Assembly (NCBI GenBank): GCA_030617125.1
Contig: JAUWWA010000002.1
Coordinates: forward strand, 1 to 16,415
Origin: Pirellulales bacterium
Lineage (GTDB): Bacteria; Planctomycetota; Planctomycetia; Pirellulales; Thermoguttaceae
Direction: 5' to 3'
DNA length: 16,415 nt
Shown: piece after piece, positions 8,203-13,946 of the stretch
Position numbering within the stretch: the first letter of the stretch is position 1
Layout: each line of letters starts with the position of its first letter
The notes under the pieces: generated by a model
Told to the model about the DNA's origin: nothing
What the model saw: only the letters and a program-made list of their open reading frames with translations
Databases searched by the model: none
Made by a program: the position numbers and the translations under genes

Positions 8203-8874
8203 ATGACCACCACGCTTTGCGAAGTCTACCGGCACCTGTTCGACGCCTTCGGCCCCCAACTCTGGTGGCCGGGCGAGTCGCCGTTCGAGATCATGGTCGG
8301 TGCCGTGCTTACGCAAAACACCAACTGGCGTAATGTCGAAAGGGCCATCGAGAACCTCCGTCAAGCCGACCTGCTCGACGTGCTCGCGCTGTACGATGTC
8401 CCACTGGAAGAGCTCGAAGAGCTGATCCGCCCGGCGGGGTATTTCCGCATCAAGGCCCGACGACTGAACAACCTGCTGGAACTCCTCGTCGACGGCTACG
8501 CTGGCTCGCTGGAAGCAATGTTCCGCACCGACTTGCCGACCTTGCGCGAGCAGTTGCTCGGCGTCCGCGGCATCGGGCCGGAGACGGCCGATTCGATCCT
8601 GCTGTACGCCGGCGGATTGCCGAGCTTCGTGGTCGACGCCTATACGCATCGGGTGTTTGCTCGGCACGGCTGGATCGGCTTTGACGCCGACTATCATGAA
8701 ATCCAGGATCACTTCCAAAGCAATCTTCCGGACGATGCGGCCCTGTACAACGAGTATCACGCCCTGCTCGTACACCTGGGCAAGCACTACTGCCGCAAAT
8801 CGAAACCTAAGTGCGGCGACTGCCCGCTGGTCGAGTTCTTGTCCGATGGCGGACCGTTGGAGCCGGAATACTGA
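8203..8874 (+). CDS. endonuclease III-like HhH-GPD DNA glycosylase
   Basis: The protein has 223 residues. ATG 8203 is fixed by an in-frame TAG three codons upstream. The fold's landmarks are LTQNTNW (residues 36-42), the helix-hairpin-helix LLGVRGIGPETADSILL (118-134) and FVVDAYTHR (142-150) with catalytic Asp145. In Nth the lyase lysine sits at the position held here by Glu127 (GIGPETA), so this is probably a glycosylase without beta-lyase activity, as in the MagIII 3-methyladenine glycosylase type. The iron-sulphur loop keeps Cys197, Cys204 and Cys207 in correct spacing (x6, x2), but Leu213 stands where the fourth Cys is expected. It excises damaged bases in the cytoplasm; the damaged base is not predictable. 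It is not a classical Nth. Confidence 0.85.
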   Translation: MTTTLCEVYRHLFDAFGPQLWWPGESPFEIMVGAVLTQNTNWRNVERAIENLRQADLLDVLALYDVPLEELEELIRPAGYFRIKARRLNNLLELLVDGYAGSLEAMFRTDLPTLREQLLGVRGIGPETADSILLYAGGLPSFVVDAYTHRVFARHGWIGFDADYHEIQDHFQSNLPDDAALYNEYHALLVHLGKHYCRKSKPKCGDCPLVEFLSDGGPLEPEY

Positions 8875-9086
8875 TCCAGTTTTCCCTGTTGGCCCATTTC
8901 CTCTTCGCGCCGCGCGGCCCTGGTGAAATTTCGCGTGATTTTCGGGAAATGGCGGTCGAAACGATGAATCCCGTCTGGACTCGGCTTGGCGGATGCCAGT
9001 ACACTCCCCCCCTCTATAGTTCAGATGCGGGCGGCGGCCACTTCGGTGCTTCGGCTGTCTGGCAAGGTTCAAAGGAGGAACAAGTC
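8875..9086 (+). promoter_or_regulatory. intergenic region with candidate -10 and strong ribosome site for the exported TPR gene
   Basis: TATAGT at 9015-9020 is a possible -10 element, though no good -35 lies 16-18 nt upstream. AAAGGAGG at 9071-9078 is a near-perfect Shine-Dalgarno 8 nt before ATG 9087 and decides that start. The reading frame is open upstream to 8811, but that part overlaps the glycosylase gene and is not a signal peptide. Confidence 0.4.
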
Positions 9087-11231
9087 ATGCGTTTCTTAGC
9101 GTTTCGTTGGTGGGGCAGGGGATTTCTCGGTGTGGCGATGCTCGCAGCACTGTCGGCTGCGGCGGCGGGAGAAGATGCGGTGCCGCCGGGTCAGCCCGAC
9201 GATGATTCGGCGGAAATGAAGGCCTTCGAAAACCAGCTCTGGGACGTAACTCCCACGGCCGACGATGTGTCCGACGATGCGTCGGCCACGCAGCCGCAAC
9301 CTACGCCGGCGGTTCGGCCGGATAGCCAACCGCAACCTACCCCGGTTGCTCGACCGGATAGCGATCCGCGGCCCACGCCGGCGGTTCGCCCCCAGCCGGA
9401 GTCGCCGACCGAGAAAAACCCGAAACGCGAGGCCGTCGAGACGGCGTCCGATGTCAAACAGGCGGCCGGCGCTGCGGCGCAGTCGCAGGCATCGACTGAT
9501 GCGCTGAAGCCGATTCCCGATGCACTCGACATTCAGCCTGTGAAGATCGCCCCGGCCGGCTTCAACGGCGTGACTCCCGGCAAAACGACGGCCGCGGAAG
9601 TGACGAAAGCCTGGGGTGCGCCCAAAGAAATACGGAAGCAAGGCGCCAATATCGCGCACCTGTACACGGTGGGCCCGTTCAAACATGTGGAGGTGACGTT
9701 CCACAAGGATACGGCCATCTCAGTCGTTGTCCGCCTGGAACACAGTTTCCCCGCCAAGACGGTCGCCGAGCAACTCGATCTGGTCAGCATCCAACCTGTG
9801 ATGGTTGCCGACGAACGGGGGGCCATCCTTGGCCAGGCGTATCCGGAACGGGGCGTGATGTTCGCCTTCGAGCCGAGCAAGGAACCCGGTAAGGCCTCGA
9901 TGAAGGTCGCACAGATTGTTCTCGAATCGATCACCACAGAGCCGTTCGTGCTGCGGGCCGAAACCTACTTGGAAAGCCGGCCAAAGGCGAGCCTGCTCGA
10001 CATTAAGAATGCGATGAAGCTTCAACCGAGCAACGCCCGGGCGCATTGGCTCTACAGCCGCATGATGGTCGCCCGGGACGATTATGAAACGGCGCTGAAG
10101 GCCAGCCGGCAGGCGGTTCGCCTCGCACCGGAAAATCCACACTATCGGGTGACACGGGCGCAGATTCTCGGACAAGTGGGCCAACTGGCTGAGGCCGTGC
10201 GCGAAGCCAAGAAGACGATCCAAATCAGCGGCCGGCAGCCGCACGTGAAGGCGCGGGCTTTGTGCCTGCTGGGCGACTTGATCGCCTCCGGGCCGAAACC
10301 CGACTACGGCAAGGCCATCCGGTATCACACGCAGGCGGTGAAAACGGCCCATGCGCTGAGTGCCGATCCCCATCCGGCCGTCCGGATCACTGCCAAGGAG
10401 GTGCTCGTCGACGCCCACCTCGGCGCCGCGCACGACATTGCCTGGGGCACCTGGCAGGAGAAGAACCGCGCCGTCGCCCGCTGGCTTCAGCAGGCCGGCG
10501 AGTTCGCCAAGGACCTCGTCGAAAACGAAGATGCCGACGCCGAGCTTCGCTTCCGCGTCGCCATTCGAGCGCTGGCCGCCTGTGTTGGCGTTCGCGGCGG
10601 GCTCGATCCGACGGACTGGACCGAAGACGTCGTGCAAAGCGGCCAACAACTCATCAATGCAGCCAACGACCCTGGGTGCAAGGCACAGCTTCAATGGGAC
10701 CTCGGAATGGCGCTCTACGACGCCCTACAAGTCTATCAAATGCGCAGCGATCACGCCACTGCGCTGAAGTATGGCGAACAGGCCATCGAGTATCTGGAAG
10801 CGGGTAACGAGCAGGCACAGGCCGCGGGCGCCAACTACCTGCTCGGCCGGCTCTACTTCCGGATGGGAGCCATCCACGCGCTGCGCGACGAGAACCACGG
10901 TGCCGCCGTCGGATGGTTCGATAAGGCCGTACCGCTGCTCAAGCAGCCCGTACCTGAGAACACGCTCGCTGACCTCGGCCAACATGGTGAAACGTTCGTT
11001 AGCATGGGCGTTTCGTACTGGGAGACGGGCCAGCGCGAAAAGGCCGTCGAGCTGACCGAACTCGGCGCCAAGCTGATGGAGCGAGCCGTCAAGCGCGGCT
11101 CGCTCGACGAAACGTCTCTGGCTGTACCCTACTCGAACCTCGCTTCGATGCACCGCCAGCTCGGCGCCGAGCGTGCCGCCACCGAGTTCGAGCAAATGGC
11201 CACAAAGCTTAAGCACACCAAGCTGAAATAG
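9087..11231 (+). CDS. exported TPR protein with proline-rich repeats and BamE-like segment
   Basis: The protein has 714 residues, starting at ATG 9087 after a strong Shine-Dalgarno. Residues 1-31 form a signal peptide: RFLAFRWWGRG, then a hydrophobic core, then AAAAG-ED. An acidic stretch follows, then three 12-residue repeats at about 69-104 (QPQPTPAVRPDS type), a flexible linker. Residues about 155-260 begin with 'GVTPGKTTAAEVTKAWGAP', a helix-turn pattern like the SmpA/BamE fold. TPR helices are clear at about 316-381 and continue to the C-terminus (for example ALKYGEQAIEYLEAG). It is probably periplasmic. I know similar proteins only from planctomycetes and no function is established. The link to outer-membrane assembly is only suggested by the BamE-like pattern. 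fxsA follows after 14 nt, so the two may be co-transcribed. Confidence 0.8.
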   Translation: MRFLAFRWWGRGFLGVAMLAALSAAAAGEDAVPPGQPDDDSAEMKAFENQLWDVTPTADDVSDDASATQPQPTPAVRPDSQPQPTPVARPDSDPRPTPAVRPQPESPTEKNPKREAVETASDVKQAAGAAAQSQASTDALKPIPDALDIQPVKIAPAGFNGVTPGKTTAAEVTKAWGAPKEIRKQGANIAHLYTVGPFKHVEVTFHKDTAISVVVRLEHSFPAKTVAEQLDLVSIQPVMVADERGAILGQAYPERGVMFAFEPSKEPGKASMKVAQIVLESITTEPFVLRAETYLESRPKASLLDIKNAMKLQPSNARAHWLYSRMMVARDDYETALKASRQAVRLAPENPHYRVTRAQILGQVGQLAEAVREAKKTIQISGRQPHVKARALCLLGDLIASGPKPDYGKAIRYHTQAVKTAHALSADPHPAVRITAKEVLVDAHLGAAHDIAWGTWQEKNRAVARWLQQAGEFAKDLVENEDADAELRFRVAIRALAACVGVRGGLDPTDWTEDVVQSGQQLINAANDPGCKAQLQWDLGMALYDALQVYQMRSDHATALKYGEQAIEYLEAGNEQAQAAGANYLLGRLYFRMGAIHALRDENHGAAVGWFDKAVPLLKQPVPENTLADLGQHGETFVSMGVSYWETGQREKAVELTELGAKLMERAVKRGSLDETSLAVPYSNLASMHRQLGAERAATEFEQMATKLKHTKLK
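9291..9398 (+). repeat. three tandem 36-bp coding repeats
   Basis: Units at 9291-9326, 9327-9362 and 9363-9398 encode QPQPTPAVRPDS, QPQPTPVARPDS and DPRPTPAVRPQP. They keep the frame and differ at a few bases. This proline-rich linker probably varies in copy number between strains by slippage or recombination. Confidence 0.8.
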
Positions 11232-11245
11232 CTACCCCCCGTCAG

Positions 11246-11716
11246 ATGCTACTGCGATTGCTGCTGCTGTTCACACTGGTGCCGCTGGTAGAGTTGGCGC
11301 TGTTGATCGTTGTGGCGCAGCATACCAGTCTCATGTTCACCATTGCCTTGGTGCTGGTGACCGGCGTGGTCGGGGCTGCGCTGGCCCGCTACGAAGGGCT
11401 GCGGTGCTGGCGGCGAGTGCACGAGGAAATCGCCGCCGGCCGACTGCCGGGCGATCCGTTGATCGATGCCCTGATGATCCTTGTCGCCGGCGCGCTGCTG
11501 GTCACGCCCGGCGTCCTGACCGATCTGGTCGGCTTCGCGCTGTTGGCGCCATACTTTCGCCGACTTGTGAAGAACTGGCTGAAGCGTCGCTTCGAAGCCC
11601 ACATCCGCATCGTCTTCCCGCTGCAGGACTGGCCGCCAAGCGAACCGCCGGCACACGACGAGATCATCGACACCCGTGTGATCGATGAGCAATTAGAGGA
11701 CGACGACCACGTTTAG
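11246..11716 (+). CDS. fxsA: FxsA family membrane protein
   Basis: The protein has 156 residues from ATG 11246, with no clear Shine-Dalgarno, perhaps relying on coupling to the gene ending 14 nt upstream. The N-terminal 'LFTLVPLVELALLIVV' and the 'GVVGAALARYEGLRCWRRV' segment are characteristic of FxsA (PF04186). Further hydrophobic helices lie at about residues 28-45 and 72-102 (LVAGALLVTPGVLTDLVG), followed by a basic stretch (LKRRFEAH) and an acidic C-terminal tail (DEQLEDDDHV). In E. coli overexpressed FxsA relieves phage T7 exclusion by the F plasmid (PifA); its normal role in the inner membrane is not known. Here it has no phage or plasmid context. Confidence 0.88.
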   Translation: MLLRLLLLFTLVPLVELALLIVVAQHTSLMFTIALVLVTGVVGAALARYEGLRCWRRVHEEIAAGRLPGDPLIDALMILVAGALLVTPGVLTDLVGFALLAPYFRRLVKNWLKRRFEAHIRIVFPLQDWPPSEPPAHDEIIDTRVIDEQLEDDDHV

Positions 11717-11806
11717 CTCCGGTGTCCACGCCGAGAAAACGCGCCACCGTGCCGATGGCGGCTAGACCGACACGGAATGCTCCCTGTGCTTCGGCTTGCC
11801 GCGCGG

Positions 11807-11825
11807 TATAATTGGTGAGAAAGGA
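11807..11825 (+). promoter_or_regulatory. -10 element and ribosome site of nadA
   Basis: TATAAT at 11807-11812 is a perfect -10 hexamer; the -35 region at 17-nt spacing (CTGTGC) is weak. AAGGA at 11821-11825 lies 9 nt before ATG 11835 and decides that start over the in-frame TTG at 11796. The promoter would start transcription near 11819, leaving a very short leader that just includes the ribosome site. Confidence 0.5.
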
Positions 11826-11834
11826 CTCGGCACG

Positions 11835-12980
11835 ATGACGCTGACTACCGAGCAGACCAAGGCGCCCGCCTTCGAACTCCAACCGTACAAATCACTCGAG
11901 GATGAGGTGCTCCTCGAGCGGATCGAGAAGGTCCGCGCCGAGATGGACCCCCGGCTGTTGATCCTTGGCCACCACTACATGCAGGACCAGGTGATCGCAC
12001 AGGCCGACCTGCGCGGCGACAGCTATCGCCTCAGCGCACTGGCGGCCGAGGACGAGGACTGCGAGGCGATTGTCTTCTGCGGCGTGCACTTCATGGCCGA
12101 GACGGCCGACATCCTGGCCAACCGGCCCGAGCGGCTCGCCGGGCGCGGCGGCCGCCGGGTGTGCGTCTCGCTGCCGGACGCCGACGCCGGTTGCTCGCTG
12201 GCCGACATGCTCGACATCGAGCAGGTCGAGGACTGCTGGCGGCAGCTTGCCGAGGTGATCGATATCGACGACGTCACGCCGATCACGTACATCAACTCGA
12301 AGGCCGCGCTGAAGGCGTTTTGCGGCCGGCACGGCGGTATCGTCTGCACGTCGGCCAACGCGGCCGCGGCGCTCGACTGGGCACTGAAGCGGCGCGACCA
12401 CGCGCTCTTTTTTCCCGATCAGCACCTCGGGCGCAACACTGCGAGAACGATGGGATTTACACCCGAGCGGATGCCCGTGTGGAACCCCCGCGAGTTCGAA
12501 CTCGGCGGCAACACACGTGAGGCAATCGTACAAAGCCGCGTGATTTTGTGGCGGGGTCATTGCGGCATCCACCAGATGTTCCGCGTGGAAGACGTCGATC
12601 GCTTCCGCGCAAGGTACCCTGATATCAAGGTGATCGTCCATCCTGAGTGCAAGATGGAAGTGGTCGACAAGGCCGACGTGAGCGGCTCGACGGGCCAGAT
12701 CATCCGTGCGATCGAGGAGTCGCCGCCGGGTACTCGCTGGGCCGTCGGCACCGAGTTGAACATGGTCAACCGGCTGCGGCATGAGCATCCCGAGCAGGAA
12801 ATCTACTTTCTCTCATCGATGGTCGCCGTCTGCCCGACGATGTTCCGCATCGACCTTGCCCACCTGTGCTGGTCGCTGGAGAACCTGGCGGCCGGCACGC
12901 CGGTGAACGTCGTCCGCGTCGACGACGAAACGGCCCGCTGGGCCCTTAAGGCCCTCAAGCGGATGCTCGAGGTGAAATGA
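11835..12980 (+). CDS. nadA: quinolinate synthase A
   Basis: The protein has 381 residues. It condenses iminoaspartate with dihydroxyacetone phosphate to quinolinate in de novo NAD synthesis. Family motifs are clear: LGHHYMQDQV (44-53), GDSYRLS (61-67), FCGVHFMAETADIL (81-94), CTSANA (171-176), VHPEC (268-272) and GTELNMVNRL (305-314). The three [4Fe-4S] ligands are probably Cys120 (AGCSLAD), Cys243 (WRGHCGIH) and Cys333 (VAVCPTM). Their spacing (123 and 90) matches the long Bacillus-type NadA (Cys110/230/320) rather than the E. coli type. It is cytoplasmic and oxygen-sensitive. No nadB, nadC or NadR-like regulator is visible, so the partner genes must be elsewhere. A Shine-Dalgarno (AGGAGG, 12983-12988) directly after the stop has no convincing gene behind it. 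Confidence 0.95.
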   Translation: MTLTTEQTKAPAFELQPYKSLEDEVLLERIEKVRAEMDPRLLILGHHYMQDQVIAQADLRGDSYRLSALAAEDEDCEAIVFCGVHFMAETADILANRPERLAGRGGRRVCVSLPDADAGCSLADMLDIEQVEDCWRQLAEVIDIDDVTPITYINSKAALKAFCGRHGGIVCTSANAAAALDWALKRRDHALFFPDQHLGRNTARTMGFTPERMPVWNPREFELGGNTREAIVQSRVILWRGHCGIHQMFRVEDVDRFRARYPDIKVIVHPECKMEVVDKADVSGSTGQIIRAIEESPPGTRWAVGTELNMVNRLRHEHPEQEIYFLSSMVAVCPTMFRIDLAHLCWSLENLAAGTPVNVVRVDDETARWALKALKRMLEVK

Positions 12981-13055
12981 CCAGGAGGAATCAATTGAAG
13001 TTGCACGCGTCTGGTAATGCATTGAAGCACAGTGCATCGACTCACGTTCACTTGG

Positions 13056-13403
13056 TCACGCCTCACCCTGCCCGAGCAACACCACCATTTGTTTGTGAAG
13101 CGTGGGTAGGTCGCGCTGCACAATATCCCAAACAACCCGCTCGTCGACAGCGTCGTAGCCGTGGATCAGGATGTTTCGGAATGCGACGATCCGCCGATAC
13201 TCGCTGATGTGGGAAGCTAGCGCGGGATCGGCTTTAGCAAGCCGATTCAACGCTTCACCTATGATTTCAAATTGCCGTTCGACACCGGATTGCAGCAGTG
13301 TGTCAGAGGAGTACTGCTCAAAGCCTTTGCCGGCAGTGAACCGAAGAATGCACTCCGCCGCCTGTCGGATGTCTTCGACGTGCTTTTTCGATTCAAGCGG
13401 CAT
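13056..13403 (-). CDS. hepT: HepT-like ribonuclease toxin (DUF86)
   Basis: The protein has 115 residues from ATG 13403, reading PLESKKHVEDIRQAAECILR after Met. The frame is open further upstream, but that part lies in the antitoxin gene and has no family character. The HEPN motif R-x4-H-x-Y is intact: Arg76, His81 and Tyr83 in RNILIHGY. HepT proteins are HEPN RNases that dimerise; their cognate MNT partner silences them by adding AMP units to the motif Tyr. The helix 'FEIIGEALNRLAK' (45-57) is also typical. The start overlaps the antitoxin end by 11 nt, the usual arrangement, and translation is probably coupled. It converges on nadA with a 75-bp gap. The toxin looks functional. Confidence 0.9.
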   Translation of the reverse strand: MPLESKKHVEDIRQAAECILRFTAGKGFEQYSSDTLLQSGVERQFEIIGEALNRLAKADPALASHISEYRRIVAFRNILIHGYDAVDERVVWDIVQRDLPTLHKQMVVLLGQGEA

Positions 13404-13701
13404 ATAACACCGTTCGGGTCCTGTTGACCGATTCGAGGAAATACGGGTTCTTGATCGCCTCCGGCATGACGAGATCAATCGGCCTGGCAAACAGAGCGTG
13501 AAGCGATTCCAGCAAACCGAAATAGGCATCGGCGTATTCGCCCGGCTTCAATGGCAGGAACTCGACCAGGAAGTCGAGATCGCTGGTCTCCGAGTCAAAA
13601 TCGTCTCCGGCGGCGGAGCCGAACACCTCCAGCCGTGCGATGTGGTTCCGCATGCACAATTCGTTCAGGGTCTGGCGGTTCTCTTCAATCAAGCGAATCA
13701 T
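13393..13701 (-). CDS. mntA: MNT-type nucleotidyltransferase antitoxin (MntA-like)
   Basis: The protein has 102 residues from ATG 13701. An earlier frame extends to 13782, but the promoter found at 13760-13732 would start transcription near 13725, which excludes the upstream starts. Catalytic features are FGSAAGDDFDSETSDLD: Gly28-Ser29, then Asp41 and Asp43 after 11 residues, and a third acidic residue Asp76 in RPIDLV. These bind Mg and ATP. MNT antitoxins modify the HepT tyrosine with AMP and so neutralise it. Length, order and overlap with hepT match described MntA-HepT modules. There is no strong Shine-Dalgarno (only GGA near 13706). Confidence 0.88.
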   Translation of the reverse strand: MIRLIEENRQTLNELCMRNHIARLEVFGSAAGDDFDSETSDLDFLVEFLPLKPGEYADAYFGLLESLHALFARPIDLVMPEAIKNPYFLESVNRTRTVLYAA

Positions 13702-13731
13702 GATTCCGTACCGTGGAGGAAGTAACAACAT

Positions 13732-13760
13732 ATTGTATACGGTTGCGGAGGTTTGTTCAA
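13732..13760 (-). promoter_or_regulatory. promoter of the MNT-HepT operon
   Basis: The minus strand has TTGAAC (13760-13755), a spacer of exactly 17 nt, and TACAAT (13737-13732), a good sigma70-like match. Transcription would begin near 13725, 24 nt before the antitoxin ATG. Confidence 0.6.
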
Positions 13761-13946
13761 TCGCAGTGGCGAACTCATCCACTCATGTTTCCATTGTAGC
13801 ATCGGTCGCCGGCTTACAGCCTGCTGCTGGCCATGTCTTGTGTAGCGAAATAACTCCCCGGCATGATTCCCGGCGGGCGGCAAAGTTGCTATGATTCTTG
13901 GGTGTCCGTCTGATGTAGGAGTTCGATTCCATTGAGGCGTTGCGCC
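13761..13946 (+). promoter_or_regulatory. divergent intergenic region with promoter and ribosome site for the AmmeMemoRadiSam gene
   Basis: TGCTATGAT (13887-13895) is an extended -10, with TTCCCG (13867-13872) 17 nt before its hexamer. GAGG at 13934-13937 is 9 nt upstream of ATG 13947. The predicted leader is about 45 nt. The rest of the region holds no gene I can recognise. Confidence 0.5.

Noticed and set aside
8811..9086. Upstream extension of the exported TPR protein
   Set aside because: It overlaps the glycosylase gene, would hide the signal peptide, and a near-perfect ribosome site marks ATG 9087 instead.
12977..13207. Small gene after nadA
   Set aside because: Despite a strong ribosome site, the product has no family features and most of it is antisense to hepT; kept only as a finding.
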